In this document: positions 1 through 5,792 of the stretch, piece after piece
Position numbering within the stretch: position 1 is the stretch's first letter
Layout: every line of letters begins with the position of its first letter
Program-made: the position numbers and the translations under genes
Source: an uncultured Verrucomicrobiota bacterium
GTDB taxonomy: Bacteria; Verrucomicrobiota; Verrucomicrobiia; Limisphaerales; UBA9464
Assembly: GCA_903930165.1 (NCBI GenBank)
Contig: CAIYXO010000345.1
Span: forward strand, 1 to 6,966
Length of the DNA: 6,966 bases
Direction of reading: 5' to 3'
The notes under the pieces: generated by a model
Databases searched by the model: none
What the model saw: only the letters and a program-made list of their open reading frames with translations
Told to the model about the DNA's origin: nothing

Positions 1-64
1 ACCCGTGGCCTTTCCTGCGGCAAGCCGGCTTCCCTTCCACCGTCCGCCGCGGCACGCTGGGTCC

Positions 65-1204
65 ATGAGATCCCTGAGTGTGCGACGTTTCCTCACCGGA
101 CTGGCGGCCTCCGTTTCGATTCTGGCGCTCCACGCCGCCGGGGCGGACGACGGCTTCTCGCCCCTGTTCAACGGCAGGGACCTCTCCGGCTGGGTGAACG
201 TGAACTGCGCGCCGGAGACCTTCACGGTGCGGGACGGGATGATCCACTGCGATGGGATCCCGACGGGCGCCCTCCGCACCACGCGGCAGTACGAGAACTT
301 CGAGCTCGAACTGGAATGGCGCCACCTCAAGGCGGGCGGCAACGCGGGCGTCTTCATCTGGGCCGGTCCGATGCCCGCGGTCGGCCAACCCTTCCTCCGC
401 GCCATCGAGGTGCAGGTGCTCGACCACGGCTACGGGAAGTCCGACTGGTTCACCACCCACGGCGACGTCTTCCCCATCCACGGCTCGCGGATGAAGCCCT
501 TCTCCCCGAGCAACGGCGACCGCAGTTTTCCCAAGGAGATGAGGAGCCATGGAGCGCCCGAGTGGAACCGGTACCGCATCGTGGCGACAAACGGCGTGCT
601 CCGCCTCTCCGTGAACGGGGCCGAGGTCTCCGGCGGCACCGGGTGCACGTGGCGCAAGGGCTACATCGCCCTGGAATCCGAGGGCGGCCAGGTCGACTGG
701 CGCCATCTCCGGATCCGCGAGCTGCCCTCCACCGGCGCCGGCCCTGCCGATTCCGCCCCGGAAGCCGAGCCCTGGCGTTCGCTCTACGACGGACGCGGGC
801 TCCGCGGTTGGACGCCTTCCCCGGGAGCCGAGGCGGTCTGGGCGGCCGAGGACTGGACCCTGCGTTCCGCGGCGAAGGCCGCGCCTTCCGCGGTGCTCCG
901 TGGCCCGGTGTGTTCCGGTGCCACCCGGATGGTGTTCGACTGGAAGTGGGACGCGGAGCCTGCTTCCAAGGTTCCGCCACTATCCCTGTCCGTCGCGGGT
1001 GCTGAGCCGAGCGCGCTTCCGCCGATGCCGAAGGCGCGTTCCAAGGATTGGAACCGGCTAGAACTGCGACGGGTGGACGGGCGGCTCGAACTCATTCTCA
1101 ACGGCGAACCCGCCGGTGAAGTCGTGGCCCCCGCCGGGGACTTCACCCCGGTCCTTGTCCCGGGCCCCGTCCTCACCCGTCTCGCGAGCCTCTTCGTCCG
1201 CTGA
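65..1204 (+). CDS. Secreted DUF1080 (3-keto-disaccharide hydrolase-like) protein with a second degenerate DUF1080-like half
   Basis: A 379-residue protein that probably acts outside the cytoplasm on a glycoside. DUF1080 proteins have a concanavalin/LamG-like fold, and some cleave 3-keto-glycosides; the substrate here is unknown. I chose the ATG at 65 because it is followed directly by a signal peptide: basic start (MRSLSVRRF), hydrophobic core to about residue 23, and an A-G-A cleavage site near residue 27. The in-frame GTG at 5 would put 20 unrelated residues before it. Domain 1 (about 30-222) has the family opening FSPLFNGRDLSGW (residues 31-43), the GNAGVFIW block (92-99) and E115-VQVLD-H121. 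Domain 2 (about 236-379) restarts with SLYDGRGLRGW and has a WNRLELRRVDGRLELILNGE strand pair, but lacks a GNAG block or EVQVLD motif, so it may be non-catalytic. The VRRFLTG start only partly resembles a Tat motif. No lipobox Cys is seen. The next gene, on -, is convergent. Family assignment is confident; the activity is inferred. Confidence 0.88.
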   Translation: MRSLSVRRFLTGLAASVSILALHAAGADDGFSPLFNGRDLSGWVNVNCAPETFTVRDGMIHCDGIPTGALRTTRQYENFELELEWRHLKAGGNAGVFIWAGPMPAVGQPFLRAIEVQVLDHGYGKSDWFTTHGDVFPIHGSRMKPFSPSNGDRSFPKEMRSHGAPEWNRYRIVATNGVLRLSVNGAEVSGGTGCTWRKGYIALESEGGQVDWRHLRIRELPSTGAGPADSAPEAEPWRSLYDGRGLRGWTPSPGAEAVWAAEDWTLRSAAKAAPSAVLRGPVCSGATRMVFDWKWDAEPASKVPPLSLSVAGAEPSALPPMPKARSKDWNRLELRRVDGRLELILNGEPAGEVVAPAGDFTPVLVPGPVLTRLASLFVR

Positions 1205-1347
1205 TTTCGGTGGGTGTCCGTAGCCCGTAGCCGAGGCCGCCAGGCCACGGACCATCGCCGCCGATTCGGGTGTTTCCGCGCAGAGAACTGAAAACGAGAA
1301 ACTGAGAACTTCTCCGGATCTGCCACGGAGCCACGGAGGACACGGAG
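1205..1347. repeat. Composite intergenic repeat, unit A
   Basis: First of four related units. It starts right after the DUF1080 stop codon with a loosely conserved head (TTCGGTGGGTGTC). Then come two GTAGCC words (from 1220), a GGCC-GCCA-GGCC dyad (1235-1246), the block ACGGACCATCGCCGCCGATT (1247-1266), an A-rich run of AACTGAAAAC / AACTGAGAAC words (about 1286-1310), and a triplet of CACGGAG words (1324-1347). The same order recurs in units B, C and D. The central block is shifted 151 bases from its copy in unit B. No coding potential is credible. Confidence 0.88.
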
Positions 1348-1495
1348 ACGTAGTCAGTGGTTCGTAGCCCGTAGCCCGTAGCCGTGGCTGCCAGGCCACG
1401 GACCATCGCCGCCGATTCGGGTGTTTCCCCGCTAAAAACTTGAAACTCCTCCGGACTGCCCCGAAGGCCGGGAGGTCACGGATGCATTGTCGGTC
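1348..1495. repeat. Composite intergenic repeat, unit B
   Basis: Second unit of the first tandem pair. It has a head with three GTAGCC words (1364-1384), a hairpin centred on the conserved CCAGGCCACGG, the ACCATCGCCGCCGATTCGGG block (1402-1421), a shortened A-rich run (AAAAACTTGAAACTCC) and a decayed CACGGAG module (about 1457-1481, only TCACGGA left clear). It closes with CATTGTCGGTC (1485-1495), also found between units C and D. It ends one base before the stop codon of the PHP gene on - (1497-1499). The 1205-1496 gap is therefore fully explained by units A and B. Confidence 0.85.
1382..1401. terminator. Perfect 7-bp hairpin inside repeat unit B, possible bidirectional terminator
   Basis: CCGTGGC (1382-1388) and GCCACGG (1395-1401) are perfect inverted repeats around a six-base loop. 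The hairpin lies between two convergent genes, which would suit stopping transcription from both sides. There is no T-run after it on either strand, so it is not a classical intrinsic terminator. The dyad is directly visible; the terminator role is inferred from position only. Confidence 0.3.
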
Positions 1496-1496
1496 C

Positions 1497-2870
1497 TCAG
1501 TTGCCGGTGGCCGGACGCAAGTAGACCGGGTTCGAATAGAGCCACGGCCGCACTTCTCCGCCGAGGTCGAACCAGAGCTCGACCCGGTACACTCCGGGAC
1601 CCGCGGTCTCGTGACGCAGCGAGTAACCTTCTTCCAGCGCCACCTGTAGGCCGTCCCGTATCAGGCGGATCTTGGCCGGAAGCGGCGATTCCACCCTCAA
1701 CACGGTCCCGGCTGTCCACGGCCGTTCGTCGCCCATCCGCAGTCCGTCCGTGCCGCCGAACTCGAAGCCCGTCGGATCGGCCATCCAGTCGTGGCTCACG
1801 TACGCCCGTCCCGCCTTCACCGCGGTGCGCAGCGCGGGTTCGGTCTTCTCCGAAGCCAGCACGTGGGTGCTCACGTTCCTCAGCGATCGTTCGTACGGAT
1901 CGAAGTCGAGTCGCACCACGACGTCCCCCGGCTTGTGGCCCGCGAGCAGCCGCCGCAACGCCGGCCGCAGCAGGGCCTTCACCTTCCGCATGTCCTCGTC
2001 CTTGTCCACGACCGTCCCGATCAACGCCGTGTCGTCGTCCAGCTTCTTCACGAGGAACACCTGGTTGTGGTGGCAGTCGTTGGCGGCGACCCCGGTGAAA
2101 CGGCCCGTGGCGGTCGCCGCGTCCCATTTCTCCAGGTAGGCCTGCGGATAGGCGGCCTGGCCCGCGAGGCACGCGTCGGGATACCGCCGGAGCAGGTCGG
2201 CCAACTCCACGACCTGTTCCGGGTCCGTCAGACGGAGCACGAGCTTCAGGATCCCTGTGAAGTCCCGTTTGGCGTCGTAGTGACGGTTGTAGATCTCCAG
2301 TCCGGTGAGGCCGTCCATCGGATGGTCCGGACGTTCCTCGATGTGCGAGAGGAAGATCAGCCCGTCCCCCCGGTTCACCGTGCGGACGAACTCGGGGATC
2401 GGCTCCTGCATCGACTGGAACACGGAGCGTTCCGGGCTGACGAGGAAGCCGCGGCACTCGGACCCCGGGATGAACAGCACGCCGTCGCGCAGGCCGCGCC
2501 ATCCGTCCATGAAGTCGCGCGGAGGGCGGAAGTGGTCGGAGAGGAAAAGGACGTCGACGCCGACCGACCTGGCGGCCGCCAGGATCTCCTCGGGCGTGCC
2601 GCCGGTGTGGGTGGAGTCGCCGGCGTGGGCGTGGAAGTTGCACCGGAGGTCGAGCAGCCCGTCGGTGCGGCGGATCTCGCGCCGCCGGCGTGCCAGCGAA
2701 TCGACCGACTCCTGCACCGCGGAAAGGCGCTCGCGATGAAGGCGGTCGTTCGGTGACCAGCGGGGTTCGGCGAGCGGCTCGGAGGCGAGGGAGGACGCCG
2801 CGGCGAGAAGCAGCGCGGGCAGGAGCGGTGCGCCGTCGTGGAACCGGGGTTTGTGCGGATTTCGCCTCAT
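1497..2870 (-). CDS. Exported PHP-fold metallohydrolase, CehA/McbA-like
   Basis: A 457-residue protein. PHP-domain enzymes are metal-dependent hydrolases of phosphoesters or other esters; CehA/McbA relatives include carbaryl (carbamate) hydrolases, but most members have no known substrate. I chose the ATG at 2868-2870 because it gives a basic start (MRRNPHKPR), a hydrophobic stretch APLLPALLLAAASSLA (14-29) and a likely cleavage near residue 30. The frame stays open far upstream, but that part is antisense to the kinase gene. Expected metal-site motifs are all present: H80-A-H82, S111-D112-H113, E138 in PGSECRG, S175-H176-IE, and N264-D265-C-H267-H268. The C-terminal part (about 345-457) has AVKAGRAYVSHDWMADPTGF and a predicted beta-rich end closing with SNPVYLRP, typical of the larger CehA-like members. 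A GGAG lies about 13 bases before the ATG, a weak ribosome site. It is divergent from the kinase and convergent with the DUF1080 gene. Family is confident; substrate unknown. Confidence 0.9.
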   Translation of the reverse strand: MRRNPHKPRFHDGAPLLPALLLAAASSLASEPLAEPRWSPNDRLHRERLSAVQESVDSLARRRREIRRTDGLLDLRCNFHAHAGDSTHTGGTPEEILAAARSVGVDVLFLSDHFRPPRDFMDGWRGLRDGVLFIPGSECRGFLVSPERSVFQSMQEPIPEFVRTVNRGDGLIFLSHIEERPDHPMDGLTGLEIYNRHYDAKRDFTGILKLVLRLTDPEQVVELADLLRRYPDACLAGQAAYPQAYLEKWDAATATGRFTGVAANDCHHNQVFLVKKLDDDTALIGTVVDKDEDMRKVKALLRPALRRLLAGHKPGDVVVRLDFDPYERSLRNVSTHVLASEKTEPALRTAVKAGRAYVSHDWMADPTGFEFGGTDGLRMGDERPWTAGTVLRVESPLPAKIRLIRDGLQVALEEGYSLRHETAGPGVYRVELWFDLGGEVRPWLYSNPVYLRPATGN

Positions 2871-3134
2871 GGCCGGAAGGGAACTCCGCCAGTGAAGCCG
2901 GCGGAAGCTCCCGAAGGAAGCCGGGGATCGAACCGGCTCAAGTGGATCGCCACACGTCCCGATGGATGGGGAGAACCGCCCGACGCCGACGGCCCCACCA
3001 CGGGGCACGGGTCGTCGGGGCCCCATCGAACCGTGCTGGAAAGCCGCGGAAAAATTGACGAAGCGGAACAGGTATCCCGCCAGCGTTCCGTCCTGCCCGG
3101 ACCGGATCCGGTCGGCGGCCGAAGCCGAACCGCC
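2871..3134. promoter_or_regulatory. Divergent intergenic region between PHP metallohydrolase and hybrid kinase
   Basis: These 264 bases separate two genes transcribed away from each other, so the promoters of both should lie here or just inside the genes. Both strands are open in some frame, but the translations are low-complexity and unlike any domain. Visible elements are an inverted repeat AGCCGG (2919-2924) / CCGGCT (2933-2938) with an eight-base loop, a CCCC/GGGG dyad near 2995-3005, GGGGCCCC around 3017-3024, and TTGACG at 3055-3060 without a -10 hexamer at normal spacing. No site can be assigned to a known regulator. None of the four composite repeat units is found here. If the kinase starts upstream of 3135, this region is shorter. 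Confidence 0.4.
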
Positions 3135-5540
3135 GTGTCCACCCCGTTGCACGACCCCGCCGAACTGCTCGATGCCGTCGGGCGTTCGGCCGGTGTCGGC
3201 GTCTGGTCCTACGACTTGGACTCCGGGGACCTCTACTGGTCGGAACAGACCCGCCGCATCCACGAGGTGCCCGACGACTTCGTGCCGACGCTGGACTCGG
3301 CGATCGCCTTCTACACCGCTTCCAGCCGGAGGCTCATCCGTGAGGCCGTCGGGAAGGGCATCCGTGAGGGGATCCCCTGGGACCTGGAACTGGAGCTGGT
3401 CACGGCGCGCGGGCGGCAGGTGTGGGTCCGTTCCGCGGGCCACGTGCGGCGCGAGGCGGAGCGTCCGACCCGGCTCTACGGCAGCTTCCAGGAGGTGACC
3501 GCGCGCAAATGCGGCGAACTCATCCTGCATGAGACCGTGGAGAGGAACCGGGCACTGTTGGCAGCGATCCCGGACCTGCTCTTCCGCGTGGATTCCGCGG
3601 GCCGCTACCTCGAATGCCACGCCGGCGACCCGGAGCTCATGCCGGTGGATCCGGACACGATGCTGGGGCGTTCGCTCCAGGAGGTCCTCCCCCCGGAGGT
3701 GGCCGAACTCTGCATGCAGGCGGTCTCCCAGACGGTGTCCGACGGCGAGAACCGACAGATCGAGTACCAGCTGGAGCTGCCCGGCGGCTCCATGTGGTTC
3801 GAGACCCGCATCGTGCGGGTTTCCGCGGACGAGGTGCTCGGGATCGCCCGCAACATCACCGGCCGCCGACAGGCCGAGCAGTCGATGCAGGAGGCGCTGA
3901 TGCAGTTGGAGGAGGCCACCGGCCGCGCCAACCAGTTGGCGATGCAGGGCCAGTTGGCGAGCGCCGCGAAGAGCGAGTTCCTCGCGTCGATGAGCCATGA
4001 GATCCGGACCCCGATGAACGGCATCGTGGGCTTCACCAACCTCCTTCTCGACACCGACCTCTCCCAGGAACAGCGGGACTACTCCGAGACGATCCGCCGC
4101 AGCGGCGAGACCCTCCTTTCGCTCATCAACGACATCCTCGACTACTCGAAGATCGAGGCCGGCAAGCTCACCCTCGAGATGGTGCCCTGCGACCTCAGGT
4201 CCGGGTGCGCCGAGGTGGTTGAGCTCATGGCCGCGCAGGCGGCGGGCAAGGGGATCGAGCTGGGACTGCTGGCCGATCCGGTCGCGCTCAACCTCACCGC
4301 GGATCCGGGCCGGGTGCGCCAGGTGCTCTTCAACCTCATCGGCAACGCGATCAAGTTCACCCAGCGCGGCGAGGTCGTCGTCGCCGCCTTCCGGGTCCCG
4401 GGCGACCAGGACTCTCCTCCCCGCTTCCGCGTCGAGGTCCGCGACACCGGCATCGGGATCCCGGAGTCCAAGGTCGGACTGCTCTTCCAGAAGTTCGTGC
4501 AGGCCGACACCTCCACGACCCGCCGGTTCGGCGGCACCGGCCTCGGCCTCGCGATCTGCCGCCAGCTCATCTCCATGATGGGCGGCGAGGTCGGCGTCAC
4601 GAGCGTCGAGGGACGCGGATCGACCTTCTGGTTCACGCTTCCCGCCGGGGACGAGATCGCCGCCTCCGGACCTGCCGCCGGTGCCGACCTGCCGGTGGCA
4701 CGCGTCCTCCTGTTCGTCCCGCCCGGTGTCCACAGGGAGTCGCTGCTCCAGCTGCTCCGCCATTGGAGGATCGACCACGAGGTCGCCTGGGACGCCTCTG
4801 CCGCCATGGCCGCCCTTCACCGACGTGATCCCGGCCGGATCCCCTTCACCGCGGTCCTGCTCCTCGACGCCGAGAAGTCCGACGGCTCCGAGGCGGCGTT
4901 TGTCCGCGGACTCCGTGATGCGGTCGGGAAGGCCTGTCCGAGGATCATCCGCCTTTCCTCCGGGGCCATGCGCGACCGTTCGGAGCTGAAGTCGTTGGTC
5001 GACGCCACGGTGCCGAAGCCGCTGGTCCGCCCCTCGGCCCTCATCCCCGTCCTGCTCGAAGGCGTTGGCGGCGACGAGTTCTCCGAACCCGCAACCGCCG
5101 TCGAGGCCCCGGCGCCTTCCGGGATCGAACCGGCACAGGAACCCGCTCCCGCAAGGACCGTCGCCACGCGCGTCCTCCTCGCCGAGGACAACGCGATCAA
5201 CCAGAAGCTCGCCATCCGCCTGCTCGAGAAGATGGGTTGCCGCGTGGACGTCGCCGCCAACGGCATCGAGGCGGTCCAGATGTCAGCCCAGGTGCCCTAC
5301 GCGATGATCCTCATGGACTGCCTGATGCCCGAGATGGACGGGTTCGAGGCGACCCGGACCATCCGGGAGCGGGAAGCCGGCGGGAAACGCATCCCCATCG
5401 TGGCGCTCACCGCGAACGCCATGGCCGGCGACCGTGAGCGGTGCCTGGAAGCGGGCATGGACGACTATCTCTCCAAGCCCTTCCGTGCCGACGATCTGCG
5501 TGCCGTCTTCAGCCGCTTCTGTCCGCGCTCCGGCCGTTGA
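3135..5540 (+). CDS. Soluble PAS-PAS hybrid sensor histidine kinase with two receivers, the first degenerate
   Basis: An 801-residue cytoplasmic kinase (no signal peptide or membrane helix) that should autophosphorylate on His and pass phosphate to its own receiver. Residues are counted from the GTG at 3135. PAS 1 spans about 9-125 (VGVWSYDLDSGDLYWSE; ends in EVTARK). PAS 2 spans about 138-245 (LLAAIPDLLFRVD; ends in ITGRRQAE). A short coiled coil follows (about 248-280). The HisKA H-box is FLASMSHEIRTPMNG with H288. HATPase boxes are N404 (NLIGNAIKFT), D437-TGIGIP, LFQKF from 450 and G467-TGLGL. A receiver-like domain (about 521-640) keeps D578 and K628 but has VPP where the acidic pair belongs. 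The last receiver is intact: E684-D685, D728, T759, K781. There is no Hpt domain. The start is uncertain: no ATG precedes the first PAS domain, and GTG 3033, GTG 2892 and TTG 3147 are in frame. The GTG at 2838 would overlap the PHP gene. No clear ribosome site is seen. The ligand and output partner are unknown. Confidence 0.93.
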   Translation: MSTPLHDPAELLDAVGRSAGVGVWSYDLDSGDLYWSEQTRRIHEVPDDFVPTLDSAIAFYTASSRRLIREAVGKGIREGIPWDLELELVTARGRQVWVRSAGHVRREAERPTRLYGSFQEVTARKCGELILHETVERNRALLAAIPDLLFRVDSAGRYLECHAGDPELMPVDPDTMLGRSLQEVLPPEVAELCMQAVSQTVSDGENRQIEYQLELPGGSMWFETRIVRVSADEVLGIARNITGRRQAEQSMQEALMQLEEATGRANQLAMQGQLASAAKSEFLASMSHEIRTPMNGIVGFTNLLLDTDLSQEQRDYSETIRRSGETLLSLINDILDYSKIEAGKLTLEMVPCDLRSGCAEVVELMAAQAAGKGIELGLLADPVALNLTADPGRVRQVLFNLIGNAIKFTQRGEVVVAAFRVPGDQDSPPRFRVEVRDTGIGIPESKVGLLFQKFVQADTSTTRRFGGTGLGLAICRQLISMMGGEVGVTSVEGRGSTFWFTLPAGDEIAASGPAAGADLPVARVLLFVPPGVHRESLLQLLRHWRIDHEVAWDASAAMAALHRRDPGRIPFTAVLLLDAEKSDGSEAAFVRGLRDAVGKACPRIIRLSSGAMRDRSELKSLVDATVPKPLVRPSALIPVLLEGVGGDEFSEPATAVEAPAPSGIEPAQEPAPARTVATRVLLAEDNAINQKLAIRLLEKMGCRVDVAANGIEAVQMSAQVPYAMILMDCLMPEMDGFEATRTIREREAGGKRIPIVALTANAMAGDRERCLEAGMDDYLSKPFRADDLRAVFSRFCPRSGR

Positions 5541-5543
5541 GAT

Positions 5544-5687
5544 CTTTGTCGGTTGACCATTGTCCATTGCCCGTAGCCGAGGCCGCCAGGCCACGGAGCA
5601 TTGCCGCCGATTCCGGAGTTCCCCGCTGAGAACCGGAAACTGAGAACTCCTTCAAGTTTGCCACGGAGACACGGAGGACACGGAGGC
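5544..5687. repeat. Composite intergenic repeat, unit C
   Basis: First unit of the second tandem pair, starting four bases after the kinase stop codon. The head is a run of TTGTC/ATTG words (TTTGTCGGTTGACCATTGTC, from 5545). Then come GTAGCC, the GAGGCCGCCAGGCCACGG dyad (5579-5596), a GCATTGCCGCCGATTC block, the A-rich run GAACCGGAAACTGAGAACTC (5630-5649), CTTCAAG, and a well-preserved CACGGAG triplet (5661-5686: CACGGAG, CACGGAG, CACGGAG, spaced 8 and 9 bases start to start). Matches to unit A are extensive and in the same order. Confidence 0.88.
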
Positions 5688-5792
5688 TTTGTCCATTGTC
5701 GGTCGCCCGTGGCAGTGGCCGCCAGGCCACGGACCATCGTCACCGATTCAGCTGGTTCCCCACTGAAAACTGGAAACTGAGAACTCCTTCAA
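5688..5792. repeat. Composite intergenic repeat, unit D, overlapping the NRDE gene stop codon
   Basis: Second unit of the second pair. It has the head TTGTCCATTGTCGGTC (5689-5704), CCCGTGGC, a dyad, CCAGGCCACGGACCATCG (5722-5739), a diverged CACCGATTC block, and the A-rich run ACTGAAAACTGGAAACTGAG (5762-5781) ending AACTCCTTCAA. The CACGGAG module is absent: similarity to unit C stops at about 5792. The TCA at 5789-5791, inside this conserved end, is the TGA stop of the NRDE gene on -. The central block is 136 bases from its copy in unit C. Units C and D together fill the 5541-5788 gap. Confidence 0.87.
5715..5730. terminator. Perfect 6-bp hairpin inside repeat unit D, possible bidirectional terminator
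   Basis: GTGGCC (5715-5720) and GGCCAC (5725-5730) are perfect inverted repeats around the tetraloop GCCA. An alternative, wider pairing of CCGTGGC (5707-5713) with GCCACGG (5726-5732) matches the 7-bp stem seen in unit B. No T-run follows. The position between two convergent genes suggests a role in ending transcripts, but that is inference. Confidence 0.3.

Noticed and set aside
80..103. Twin-arginine signal in the DUF1080 protein (VRRFLTG)
   Set aside because: The residue between RR and FL of the Tat consensus is missing; the sequence fits an ordinary Sec signal peptide better.
1058..1406. Small ORFs on - across repeat units A and B, giving peptides such as MVRGLAATATGYG
   Set aside because: They are translations of the repeat modules; similar peptides appear from units C and D. 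There is no start context or domain support.
1205..1495. CRISPR array from the repeated blocks
   Set aside because: Only two units per gap, each internally modular and imperfect, with no regular repeat-spacer pattern and no cas genes.
2921..2938. tRNA T-arm-like sequence on - (GGTTCGATCCCC)
   Set aside because: There is no matching acceptor stem, anticodon arm or D arm around it, and the stem pairs only with an eight-base loop. It looks like a chance GC-rich dyad.
3055..3078. TTGACG followed by TATCCC as a kinase promoter
   Set aside because: The spacing between the hexamers is 12 bases, too short for a sigma-70-type promoter, and the -10 match is poor.
2871..4820. Long open frame on - continuing upstream of the PHP gene, antisense to the kinase, about 650 codons
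   Set aside because: The translation is low-complexity (rich in H, R, G, L, E) with no domain, while the + strand over the same bases encodes a kinase with every expected motif. Such antisense frames are common in GC-rich genes. The PHP gene has a proper ATG plus signal peptide at 2870.
5121..5134. 14-base word GGGATCGAACCGGC shared with 2924-2937
   Set aside because: One copy is in the divergent gap, the other codes for part of the linker before the last receiver. With no extension on either side and strong base bias, chance is a sufficient explanation.
5465..5743. Small ORFs on - across repeat unit C and the kinase 3' end
   Set aside because: Repeat-derived translation that overlaps a well-supported gene on the other strand.
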